NCBI GenBank assembly: GCA_965223085.1
Contig: OZ244981.1
Coordinates: forward strand, 2,418,001 to 2,482,000
Direction of reading: 5' to 3'
Length of the DNA: 64,000 nt
Source: CBDCVO01 sp965223085
GTDB lineage: Bacteria; Pseudomonadota; Gammaproteobacteria; Ga0077536
The notes beneath the pieces are model-generated. The model ran no database searches and had not been told where the DNA came from. It saw nothing but the letters and a program-made list of their open reading frames with translations. A program made the translations under genes and the position numbers. Position 1 is the stretch's first letter. Every line of letters begins with the position of its first letter. This document shows positions 8,505 to 16,393 of this stretch, one piece after another.

Positions 8505-8917
8505 TGGCAGGCACGATCAGACAAGAGCAAAGTTTTTGAGTCGGGTTTTCGGTAGTTCGATATCGGTGCTCGAGGCGCCGTAGCACGTGCCTATTATTGT
8601 GCAGACGTGATTGAACCTAGAATCCTCAGTTGATCGCCTCGCGCAGCTACCGGTTATTTGGTATACCGATAATAACGAGTCTCTCAGTTTCACGCCTTGG
8701 GTGAATGCCATCCAACTGAGGATTCTAGGTTGAAAAATGTCGACCTACGCAAGAGGTCACGTACGATCACAGGGGATAATAATACCGAATTAGTAATATT
8801 TCACTAGCCTACTATCGGCCCAGAAAACGCGGATTTACTTAGAGTCGGAGCGGTTGGGAGGCTGCGATGGCGCTAAGTGGCGCGCCACATTCGCCGTTTG
8901 ACGGCGCGGTTATGGCG
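8505..8917. other. Intergenic region containing a MITE-like inverted-repeat element
   Basis: No gene is supported. The notable structure is the 8614-8731 element with perfect 19-base ends, annotated separately. The flanks presumably include the promoter of the copper ATPase, but I see no clear operator. Confidence 0.55.
8614..8731. repeat. MITE-like element with 19-bp perfect terminal inverted repeats
   Basis: The left end AACCTAGAATCCTCAGTTG (8614-8632) and the right end (8713-8731) are perfect reverse complements enclosing 80 bases. There is no transposase inside. Ends beginning CCTAGA resemble IS1380-family termini from memory, which is an inference. A miniature non-autonomous element is the best reading. 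An 8517-8711 open frame across it looks like chance. Confidence 0.6.
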
Positions 8918-9367
8918 TTAGTAACCCACGGCGAGATCGACGAGGCGTGGCTCCTTGGATTGCAATAGCATCGCGACAGTGCGAGCGTCGGTCTCACAGC
9001 TTCGCAGGGTTCGCATCACATTGAGTTTTAAGCGCAACGGTAGTTTGCGACCCTCGGCATGCATCAAAGCGGCTTCGTTTAGGTACGCACAGCTTTCCGT
9101 CATGCGGGCTTCGGCGGATATCAGTGCAGGCTCGGCTTCGGCAGTAAAAATATCAAATAAGGGATAGTGCGTGAGCAAGGCATCCGCAACCCGACTTTGA
9201 TAAAAGAACACCTGCTTGGTACGCGACGCTTCGCGGTCGTAGTTGTCAACAACTGGCGTCTTGGATGGTTGCGGTGCGACGGCGGCGCAACCCGTCAATA
9301 CACAAACACCAATGAGTAGCGCAATCCTGACAGCGATATGGCCACATTCGTGTCGTGTAATACTCAT
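8918..9367 (-). CDS. Hypothetical lipoprotein
   Basis: A 149-residue protein starting at the ATG at 9367, which has a strong AAGGAG ribosome-binding site. The signal peptide ends in the lipobox LTGC, so the mature protein should start with a lipidated Cys near residue 28. Being followed by Ala rather than Asp, it is likely sorted to the outer membrane. The rest is a helical, charge-rich domain with two cysteines (SCAYLN, RSCETD). Function unknown. Confidence 0.75.
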   Translation of the reverse strand: MSITRHECGHIAVRIALLIGVCVLTGCAAVAPQPSKTPVVDNYDREASRTKQVFFYQSRVADALLTHYPLFDIFTAEAEPALISAEARMTESCAYLNEAALMHAEGRKLPLRLKLNVMRTLRSCETDARTVAMLLQSKEPRLVDLAVGY

Positions 9368-9929
9368 GTCTGCTCTCCTTGGCGGTGATTCGCTGCTCGG
9401 TGCAAAGCGTAATTTCCTCGTAATGATGTACCACAAAATAGCGACGGCGCTGTGGCGAAACTCACTTCACCGTTACGCAGACTGTGATCACCATCACAGG
9501 TATTGAATAAAAGTCCGAGGAGACGGAATTGAGTGCACATTTTTGTTGCAGCGCGCTGTGCTGCGGTCGGGGCAATCGGGCGGTGCAATAATCGCCAGCA
9601 GACGAAACTACCGTTCTCAACTCGTCGGCACGAGCACCGTGAGTGCCCGTGCACTATGGGGGCTAGATGTCGTGGTTAGGCACTGCAGGCCGGCACCTCA
9701 GGACTGCAATATCCGGGCAAGCCCGTGGTGCGACGCTACGGTCGATTTCAGTTTACTGATCAGCTTTCATATCGGTTCGGACAACCGCGAAGCGTTCACG
9801 GTCGCCATCAAGCGGGGCTCACAAAGCAGAATATGATTACGCGGCGAGGGCCGCCGCGTAATCGTCGATCTCGAAAACCTTGTGGTCAACAGGCCCTAAT
9901 TTTCGGGATGCGGTCGAGGTATACGGCCG
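9368..9929. other. Intergenic region, no supported gene
   Basis: A 562-base stretch without a credible coding frame. It contains a partial copy of the dispersed repeat at 9705-9718. A 97-codon frame at 9543-9836 has no ribosome-binding site and an implausible composition. Confidence 0.5.
9705..9718 (+). repeat. Dispersed repeat, copy E (core only)
   Basis: TGCAATATCCGGGC, the core of the dispersed repeat without the longer flank, in a non-coding stretch. Confidence 0.45.
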
Positions 9930-10223
9930 CTAGGCGTCTACCTCGTCGTAGTAACGAATGCTCGGCGGCGAGGAGACTAGCGCACCGAGTGCTTCCAGAG
10001 CGCCTGTTTCGGTGCGCCATGCTAGATATTTCTCGTAGTGGGCGCGTGATTGCCAGTTTTCTATAAGTACGAGATTGTTAGCATCGTCTTGATTTTGACG
10101 GACCTCGACCGCGATGCAGCCATCGTAGGCACGCGTGTCGCCCAATATCTCCTTGAAGGTCTTTTTTATGGTATCGAGCTGATCGGGTTTCGCATTGATT
10201 TCGAGTAGTACAGTGCAGGCCAT
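9930..10223 (-). CDS. Antibiotic-biosynthesis-monooxygenase (ABM) fold protein
   Basis: A 97-residue small dimeric ferredoxin-like protein of the ABM family. Members act as cofactor-free monooxygenases on quinols or haem, or have unknown roles. Visible features are the N-terminal beta strand CTVLLEINAKPDQLD, the central GCIAVEVRQNQDD, and the family-typical LIENWQSRAHYEKYLAWR. The ATG at 10223 is preceded by AGGAGA. It stands alone, so its substrate is unknown. Confidence 0.8.
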   Translation of the reverse strand: MACTVLLEINAKPDQLDTIKKTFKEILGDTRAYDGCIAVEVRQNQDDANNLVLIENWQSRAHYEKYLAWRTETGALEALGALVSSPPSIRYYDEVDA

Positions 10224-10416
10224 CGGTGTTCTCCTGGGTATTTCGTTATCGATCGACGTCGCGCCGCTTACTATCAACGTGTACGTCGCTGTGGTGCAGT
10301 CACTCGTGCCGCAACGTCTTTATAGTACCGATCCCGACGCCCCTTGCCTACGGTAGTGTGTTTGCAAGGCATAGGTCGGCCACACGCGGATACTTTACGC
10401 ACTGGGCCAAACGCTA

Positions 10417-11676
10417 CTAATTATAGAGCGGCGACGTTGTAATCCGTCGCTCGATTTCCGCAACTACGGCGTTGTATTTTGCACTCCCAACCTTACCGTA
10501 GCGACGCTTAAACTCTTGTGCCGACAGTCGCTCGGGCAGACCCGCGACGCTCGGCAACAGATTTTCTTCGCTGAGGCCCTTCGCGATCGTGAGTTGCAGC
10601 TCGCGGGCTGCGCGAGTAGAGGCGCTCGCGAGTTCCCCGAAACGTGTGCCGGCGTCGTCGGCTTGCAGATCGGTAAAACTAAACCCCGAACCGCCTTTCG
10701 AGTCGTCGACCTCTTTGAATAAGCCGATTGCCTTCGACAAGTCCGCCCCGCCTTTTACGCTGAGCGCCGCGGACGTCAAGAAGTGCTGTGCGAGATCGAC
10801 GCGCCCGTGCAGGGTTACCCTACGCCACGGGGCCCTGACGACACCATTGATGTCCGTAACAATCGTGCCTAGGTCGCGGCCGTTGACATAGGCGGCTAGC
10901 ATGAGAATCAGGGCGCGATTCTCGACGATCGGATCAGCGTCTTCGCGGCGCTGTGCTGCCAGCGCAAACAGTGGCTGCAGCAGTTGCGCTAAGTTCGTTC
11001 GGCGCCCCAGCTTCTGTTCGGCAATGATCCGCGTCAGTTGATTGTGATACTCCTTTATCCACTTTTGTTCGGCAACGCTTACGAGGCTAGAGCGCACTGC
11101 ATCGCCGAGCTCGTGGTGCCATTGATAAGTCATTGACGTGCCCCTAGGTTCGAAGGCGACTTCTTGGAGCACGTCTTTGGCGAAGCTATAGCCGGGTCGC
11201 GAATATAGATAGTCGACGAACCAAATCAGGAGGTGATCGGCAAGCGGTGGTGGCACACTGAGCCGCCCTAACTTGCATCGTGTAACGCTCGGCAAGGCGG
11301 CGTTTTCGGCGAAGCCAACATCAAGATTTAAAAACGCTTTGTCTTGCGCGATCGGCACTGGGATAGTAAGGCGCAGATCGAGGTGCTGCGCGCGTACCGA
11401 TATTGCCGCACCGCCATTATTCAGCGTTTTCACTAGTTGGCTGACCACTAGGTTTAGCTGTTCCTCACTTAGACGTATCGTCCGCACTTCGCCTTCGGAG
11501 GCTGTGCGCGGATCGTGTGCTTTGAGCAATGCTTGAGCGCGCTCGACTTGACGTGCGTTCAAAGCGCGTGGTGTAACAACTAATGGTTCTTTTTCGAGGG
11601 TAAAAAAAACGAGCGCGAGCAGCGCAAAAGGCGTTAATAAAAGACCCAGCAAAAGGGTTTTGAACAAAAATTTCAT
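10417..11676 (-). CDS. Conserved hypothetical membrane-anchored protein
   Basis: A 419-residue protein with one N-terminal hydrophobic anchor (LLLGLLLTPFALLALVFF, about residues 8-25) and a large, presumably periplasmic, domain. The domain mixes beta strands (AQHLDLRLTIPVPI) with helices and contains few cysteines. It ends only 13 bases from the amidase gene upstream, so the two may be co-transcribed. I do not recognise the family and give no function. Confidence 0.7.
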   Translation of the reverse strand: MKFLFKTLLLGLLLTPFALLALVFFTLEKEPLVVTPRALNARQVERAQALLKAHDPRTASEGEVRTIRLSEEQLNLVVSQLVKTLNNGGAAISVRAQHLDLRLTIPVPIAQDKAFLNLDVGFAENAALPSVTRCKLGRLSVPPPLADHLLIWFVDYLYSRPGYSFAKDVLQEVAFEPRGTSMTYQWHHELGDAVRSSLVSVAEQKWIKEYHNQLTRIIAEQKLGRRTNLAQLLQPLFALAAQRREDADPIVENRALILMLAAYVNGRDLGTIVTDINGVVRAPWRRVTLHGRVDLAQHFLTSAALSVKGGADLSKAIGLFKEVDDSKGGSGFSFTDLQADDAGTRFGELASASTRAARELQLTIAKGLSEENLLPSVAGLPERLSAQEFKRRYGKVGSAKYNAVVAEIERRITTSPLYN

Positions 11677-11689
11677 CGCTGCGAGATTG

Positions 11690-13129
11690 TCACAGATCAG
11701 CGCAAATCAGTGGTTTGCGCTGGTCCCAGGGCCGCGCAGTTTCTAGTTGTGCTGCGAGTTGGAGGAGCGTTGCCTCCTCACCCATACGGGTAGTGAATAG
11801 TGAACCGATCGGCAACTTCTCGGCGCTCCAATACAATGGCAAGGAAATCGACGGCTGACCGGTCGCGTTGCTGATATAGGTGTATGGTGAGAACTGTGCC
11901 GTGCGGCGCCGTAATTCAATTGGATCGCCCGCATAGACTAAGGTCCCTAACGGAACCGGCGGTTGCCCTAACGTGCTCGTTAACCAGACGTCGTGGTCGA
12001 GATAAAATTTGCTAATCTCACGTACGTGGCGCTGCACGTCTTGAACTGCAAGCAAATAGTCGGCCGCGTTCAGCGCCCGCCCGCGTTGTGCGAATGCCCA
12101 CACAAAGGGTTCGAAGGAGTCGGCTTCGAGGGGACGGTCGAGGCGCCGCGACCAATCTGCAAGCGCCCACGCTACGCCGCCGGCGAGGACGTTTGTATAT
12201 TGTGTCCAAAATGCCATGGCATCGAATTGCGGTTGCGCCTCGACGACATCATGGCCTAGGGATGCGCACAAACTCGCACTTTCAAGCAGCGCTTGGCGAC
12301 AGCTGGGATCGAGGGGATCGCCCAGGGGTGTATCCGTGGAAAAAGCGATTCTCAAGCGCCGCGGTGCGGCGTCAAGTTCGGCCGCGAAGGGTCGCGAGGG
12401 TGGGGGTGCGAGATAAGGTTCCCCCGGCGCTGGTCGGGCGATCGCGTCTAACAGCCTAGCGCAATCGCGCACGCTGCGTGTCACGGCGTGTTCGCTGAAA
12501 TAACCAGAGAATAGGTCACCATAATGAGGCGCCAACGTGGTGCGGCCGCGACTCGGTTTGAGGCCAACCAAGCCACAGCACGAGGCCGGAATGCGAATCG
12601 AGCCGCCGACGTCGTTGGCGTGGGCGAGCGGTACGACGCGCGCGGCAACGGCCGCTGCAGCGCCGCCGCTGGAACCGCCCGGGGTGCGCGCGGGATCCCA
12701 CGGATTATGGGTGGCACCGAAGCGCTGGGGTTCGGTGGTCGTGCCGATCGCGAATTCGGGTAGATTCGTCTTCCCGATCGTGAGCAAGCCAGCGCGTTCG
12801 AAGTGGGTAACGATTTCACTATCCTGTGCCGGAATATACCCCTCGAGAAATGCACTACCTTCGCTAAACGGAACGTCCTTAACCTCGGCGACAAAATCTT
12901 TCATTAGAAACGGAACGCCCGCGAAGGGGCCGTCCGGCAGCGGCTGTTGCGCACGTTCCCGCGCGCTATCGAACATTGTCGTGATCACGGCGTTCAACCG
13001 ACCGTTCACCGCTTCGCAGCGCCGGATCGCCTCGTCGACAAGTTCTAGCGCACTAACAGCGCCGGTGCGAACTAAATGCGCAAGCGCTGTGGCATCTGCG
13101 TTGCCGTAGTGTTCCGCAATGTCGCTCAT
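11690..13129 (-). CDS. Amidase (amidase-signature family)
   Basis: Hydrolyses an amide bond by the Ser-cisSer-Lys mechanism. The catalytic Lys is in VPFLMKDF (about residue 74), the cis-Ser in GGSSGGAAAAVAA, and the nucleophilic Ser in NDVGGSIRIPASCCG. The 479-residue length is typical of family members such as GatA-like and nylon-oligomer amidases. No gatB or gatC lies nearby, so a stand-alone catabolic amidase is more likely than a GatCAB subunit. Substrate unknown. Confidence 0.9.
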   Translation of the reverse strand: MSDIAEHYGNADATALAHLVRTGAVSALELVDEAIRRCEAVNGRLNAVITTMFDSARERAQQPLPDGPFAGVPFLMKDFVAEVKDVPFSEGSAFLEGYIPAQDSEIVTHFERAGLLTIGKTNLPEFAIGTTTEPQRFGATHNPWDPARTPGGSSGGAAAAVAARVVPLAHANDVGGSIRIPASCCGLVGLKPSRGRTTLAPHYGDLFSGYFSEHAVTRSVRDCARLLDAIARPAPGEPYLAPPPSRPFAAELDAAPRRLRIAFSTDTPLGDPLDPSCRQALLESASLCASLGHDVVEAQPQFDAMAFWTQYTNVLAGGVAWALADWSRRLDRPLEADSFEPFVWAFAQRGRALNAADYLLAVQDVQRHVREISKFYLDHDVWLTSTLGQPPVPLGTLVYAGDPIELRRRTAQFSPYTYISNATGQPSISLPLYWSAEKLPIGSLFTTRMGEEATLLQLAAQLETARPWDQRKPLICADL

Positions 13130-13185
13130 TGAAACAGGCTTCGGGATTTGCCGTTAAGCTTATGCACACGAGCCCGCTATGACGG

Positions 13186-14037
13186 TCAGTGCATGAATTT
13201 CGCGTAACTGTCGAGTATCGGCAAAACTTCGCTCGCCGGTGCTGATGGCAACGGTAGAATGACGCGCGCAACGCCCATATCACGGAGCGGTTTGAGCGCA
13301 TCGGGACCCTCCGGTGGCATCGCGAAGAAGATCCCGAGCGCAATAGAGGCCGGATCACGACCGATTTTTTGACACGCGGTTTGAATTCGGCTCCACCCGC
13401 CCTCTAAATCATAAAGGCCCCCGAGAGGCATCCAGCCGTCACAGAATTCCGCGATATGTGCCGCTGTTTTGGGCCCGGCTGCGCCTCCCATCACGATCGG
13501 GGGATGTGGCTTTTGCACTGGCTTGGGCCACGCCCAGCTTTTTTCGAAGTCGACGTATTTACCCGTGAAACTCGCTTCATCTTTAGTCCAGATCTCTTTC
13601 ATCAACAAAACATATTCGCGCAGCATGTCGCGACGTTTTTTGAAATCCACTTTGTGATTGCGGAACTCTTCGACATTCCAGCCATAGCCGATACCAAATT
13701 CTAGGCGTCCACCAGAAATCATATCCAGGCTCGCAACTTCCTTCGCCAGCCAAATAGGATCGCGTTGTGCGACTAAGGTAATACCGGTGCCGATGATTAG
13801 TTTCTCGGTGACCGCCGCGCAGGCGCTTAAGGCTACGAATTGATCGTGAGTACGCCAATATTCCTCCGGTAGTGGGGGCATATCTTTGATACCACCCCAC
13901 GGGGTTTCACGGCTGCTAGGAATATGACTATGCTCGGGAAACCATAGGGACTCAAACCCACGTGCTTCGGCTTCTTTCGCGATCTCGATCGGTTGAATGG
14001 ATTTATCGGTTGGAAAAATGATTACGCCTATTTCCAC
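13186..14037 (-). CDS. LLM-class (F420-type) flavin/deazaflavin oxidoreductase
   Basis: Luciferase-like monooxygenase fold, TIM barrel, 283 residues. The start is the GTG at 14037, which has a GAGGAGGAG ribosome-binding site and gives the family's usual N-terminus EIGVIIFPTD. Visible family features include ESLWFPEHSHIP, GTGITLVAQRDP, the typical SGGRLEFGIGYGW and PPIVMGGAAG. The pattern matches the F420-dependent LLM subclass, but flavin use cannot be excluded. The longer open frame to 14256 lacks a credible start. It runs in the same direction as the amidase, 56 bases upstream of it. Confidence 0.88.
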   Translation of the reverse strand: MEIGVIIFPTDKSIQPIEIAKEAEARGFESLWFPEHSHIPSSRETPWGGIKDMPPLPEEYWRTHDQFVALSACAAVTEKLIIGTGITLVAQRDPIWLAKEVASLDMISGGRLEFGIGYGWNVEEFRNHKVDFKKRRDMLREYVLLMKEIWTKDEASFTGKYVDFEKSWAWPKPVQKPHPPIVMGGAAGPKTAAHIAEFCDGWMPLGGLYDLEGGWSRIQTACQKIGRDPASIALGIFFAMPPEGPDALKPLRDMGVARVILPLPSAPASEVLPILDSYAKFMH

Positions 14038-14185
14038 GAGAGCTCTCCTCCTCGGTGATGATGAGTTAGGTCGGGGGTCAGACTCCGCACGGTAGTGCGG
14101 TGCTGAATAGAATGCAACTAAATTCGGCCCTGGGCAGCGCTCCTGCAGGAGCGCAGACAACGCGGGCGTGCGGCGCAGTAGTCGG

Positions 14186-14518
14186 CTAATTAAGCATCGC
14201 GTAGCGTGGCGCGGCGCCGCCGAAGTCGTGGATTCGTAGCTCGATCTTGTCACCACGCGTCGGAAACGGCGCGCTGACCAGTAGGCGGGTACTGGAGCCG
14301 TCCTGTAAACCTGCGCGCAAAATGGCTTGCGCGTATCCGCGTTGGCGAGCCACCGACATTTCTATCGGCCGTAATTCGAGCACGGTAGCTGCAACGATGT
14401 GCGTTTCTGTGGGTGCGGGTTTTTGCAGCTCCAAAGCGAGCGCGACCACCACCGGTGTCGCCATACCGAGGATCAGGGCGATCCCTCCCGCAGTAGCTTT
14501 GTTGGATCTGCGTTTCAT
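14186..14518 (-). CDS. Hypothetical membrane-anchored protein
   Basis: A 110-residue protein beginning MKRRSNKATAGG followed by a hydrophobic helix (IALILGMATPVVVALAL, about residues 13-29). The C-terminal domain is beta-rich and basic (SVARQRGYAQAILRAGLQDG), probably periplasmic. No family is recognised. The ribosome-binding site is weak. Confidence 0.5.
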   Translation of the reverse strand: MKRRSNKATAGGIALILGMATPVVVALALELQKPAPTETHIVAATVLELRPIEMSVARQRGYAQAILRAGLQDGSSTRLLVSAPFPTRGDKIELRIHDFGGAAPRYAMLN

Positions 14519-14659
14519 ATATAGTATTGCCTTCGGTCCAGGGGCTGTAACGGCCCGTGAAGATGACCGCTTGAGAACGCCGTGGTAATGCGCCACATAA
14601 ATTTGAAGGTGGTCACAAAATCGATAAGTAACCGCCCTAAGTAATGAGTTAAAAACGCA

Positions 14660-15715
14660 ATGGATAAAGAAAAAATGCGCGCCCTGGCGGGACGCATCTA
14701 TCGCGACGCCGCCGGGGGCCTCGCGGCCGGCATGGCGTTTCTAGGCACCGAGCTTGGTTTATTCAAGGCAATGGCAGGTCGTGGTCCATTGCGGGCCGCA
14801 GAAGTGGTCGCGCTAACGGGATTGCAGCCGCGCTATGTCGAAGAATGGCTAAACGGTATGGTCAGCGTTTCTTACTTGGACTACGACCCGCTCGAGGCAA
14901 CGTACTCCTTACCGGACGAGCACGCTTACTTGTTGAGTTCCGAGGGCACAGACCATTTCATGGGCGGGATATTCGGCATGATGCCGGCACTGGTTGCTAA
15001 TGCGCCCCGTTTGAAAGACGCGTTTCGCGACGGTGGTGGGATCCCCTACGGAGATTTTCCGCCCGCATGCCGTCATGCGATTGACCTCATGAACCGCGGT
15101 AGCTACGCCCATCGCTTCGTCGATTATTGGTTAGCACAGCTGCCCGACGTCGGCGATACACTCGAGCGTGGTGGCAGCGCCTTGGATGTCGGGTGCGGCC
15201 AAGGACAAGTCGCGATCGCTTTGGCGAAGGCATTCCCGCGCTCCGAGATCATCGGCGTGGATCCCGACATGGCTTCGGTGGAGCAAGCTCGCAGCGCCGC
15301 ACGGGAAGCGGGCGTAGCGGAACGGGTGCAGTTTTATCCCACGACGCTCGCCGAACTAGATCCCAAACAGCATTTCGATCTCGTGACGCTGTGCGACGTA
15401 TTGCACGACCTGCCGAACCCGAGCGCAGTTCTGACCGATATTCGCACGCGGCTGCGATGCGACGGAACTTTGTTTGTGATCGAGCCGAAGGTGGCAGATA
15501 AGATCGAGGATAATATTAACGATATCGCCGCCATGTTCTATGGCTTCAGTTTATTTCATTGCCTGACTCAATCCCTGGCGCAAGGAGGTGTCGGACTCGG
15601 CGCGTGTGTGGGTCCGCAAAAAACATTGGCCTTGTTCACCGCGGCCGGTTTCACGCACTCCGAAAAAGTGGAGATCAAAAGTCCCGTCAACCTTTTTTAT
15701 GCGGCGCGCCCGTGA
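14660..15715 (+). CDS. SAM-dependent methyltransferase with winged-helix N-domain
   Basis: A 351-residue methyltransferase. The N-terminal about 90 residues look like the winged-helix dimerisation domain of the O-methyltransferase/Rv2258c group (TGLQPRYVEEWLNGMVSVSYL). The Rossmann domain has motif I ALDVGCGQGQVAIALAKAFP (about residues 174-193), the acidic end of strand 2 in IIGVDPD, and the motif LVTLCDVLHDLPNP. The substrate is probably a small molecule but is unknown. It converges on the candidate selenoprotein gene with only 6 bases between them. Confidence 0.87.
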   Translation: MDKEKMRALAGRIYRDAAGGLAAGMAFLGTELGLFKAMAGRGPLRAAEVVALTGLQPRYVEEWLNGMVSVSYLDYDPLEATYSLPDEHAYLLSSEGTDHFMGGIFGMMPALVANAPRLKDAFRDGGGIPYGDFPPACRHAIDLMNRGSYAHRFVDYWLAQLPDVGDTLERGGSALDVGCGQGQVAIALAKAFPRSEIIGVDPDMASVEQARSAAREAGVAERVQFYPTTLAELDPKQHFDLVTLCDVLHDLPNPSAVLTDIRTRLRCDGTLFVIEPKVADKIEDNINDIAAMFYGFSLFHCLTQSLAQGGVGLGACVGPQKTLALFTAAGFTHSEKVEIKSPVNLFYAARP

Positions 15716-15721
15716 AAGTCG

Positions 15722-16282
15722 TCATGGCTGTGATTGCTCGTCGGTTAGTAGGCAAAATCCCTGGGCCGCGATCTCGAGCGGAACATTGAATTTACTGCGC
15801 ATATTCTCCATTGCAATGCCGGCGGTAAGCTCAACTATTTGCGCTTCGGTGAAATGCGTTTGCAATTGGGCAAAAAAGGCGTCGTCAACCGCTTGACCGG
15901 TTATTGTCATGCGTTCGCCGTATTCGAGTGCGAGTTTTTCTGCATCGGTGTAGATGTCGCTTGCCCGCCAGTTGGCCAGGTTTCTAATCTTCTCTGCGCC
16001 GTTGTCTAGCTCGAACGCACGGTACGAGTTAATGTCGACTCAAAAGGGGCAGCCGTTGATCGAGGAGACACGTACGTAAACTAGCGCGAGCAGCGCCCCC
16101 GATACTAATCCAGATTTCTGAAACGCAGCATAAAGCGTCTTCATCGCGGACAATAGCGGGGGGCAGTGGGCGAGGACTTTAGTCGGATTTAGGAGCTCAC
16201 CGCACTGGCGTCGCTCGGTTGCAAACACGTGCTCGAGAATAGGATCGCCACCGGCGTCGCTGATTTCTGATACTCGTGGCAT
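15722..16282 (-). CDS. AhpD/carboxymuconolactone-decarboxylase-like protein with in-frame TGA (candidate selenoprotein)
   Basis: Read through the TGA at 16040-16042, this gives one continuous 186-residue all-helical alkylhydroperoxidase-like protein. The N-part reads NPTKVLAHCPPLLSAMKTLY and SSINGCPF. TGA follows, then VDINSYRAFELDNGAEK, and the C-part has ELTAGIAMENMRSKFNVPLE. Homologues have a redox pair CPFCVDINS, so TGA stands exactly where the second cysteine belongs, giving a CxxU motif. The frame after TGA is intact for about 105 codons. A hairpin at 16010-16028 with a GU-containing loop lies 18 bases after the TGA, as in bacterial SECIS elements. Sec-containing AhpD-like proteins with such motifs are known from marine metagenomes. 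The alternative is a nonsense mutation of a Cys codon. No selA/B/C/D genes are in this window. Confidence 0.65.
16010..16028 (-). promoter_or_regulatory. Candidate bacterial SECIS hairpin
   Basis: Minus-strand hairpin starting 11 bases after the in-frame TGA: CTCG, T, AC, loop CGTGC, GT, T, CGAG. It has a 4-bp lower stem, one U-U mismatch, 2 bp and a 5-base loop. The loop has G then U at its second and third positions, and the loop begins 18 bases after TGA, the same distance as in the E. coli fdhF element. The stem is short, so this is suggestive, not proof. Confidence 0.45.
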
Positions 16283-16371
16283 GATTGGAAGTCTCCGGGA
16301 GTTAATATGTATGGCTTCGAGCTTGTTGGCTAAGTGGTGATTATGTCAGTCATCACGCCGTGCTGAACAGC

Positions 16372-16393
16372 GCTCGTGCCATATCCGGGTTAG
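16372..16393 (+). repeat. Dispersed repeat, copy F
   Basis: CTCGTGCCATATCCGGGTTA, a copy overlapping the stop codon (16390-16392, minus strand) of the HpaB-family gene. The repeat thus supplies the stop and the immediate 3' flank. Confidence 0.6.

Noticed and set aside
8517..8711. A 64-codon frame over the MITE-like element
   Set aside because: It runs through the inverted repeat and has no family resemblance.
9543..9836. Possible gene in the 9.4-9.9 kb gap
   Set aside because: No ribosome-binding site, atypical residue composition and overlap with the dispersed repeat.
14038..14256. Longer N-terminus for the LLM oxidoreductase
   Set aside because: The GTG at 14037 has an excellent ribosome-binding site and the family's usual N-terminus; upstream residues are low-complexity and unlike the family.
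16040..16282. An 80-residue protein ending at the TGA as a complete gene
   Set aside because: It stops at the position of a conserved redox cysteine and the matching C-terminal half continues in the same frame, so it is part of the 15722-16282 gene.
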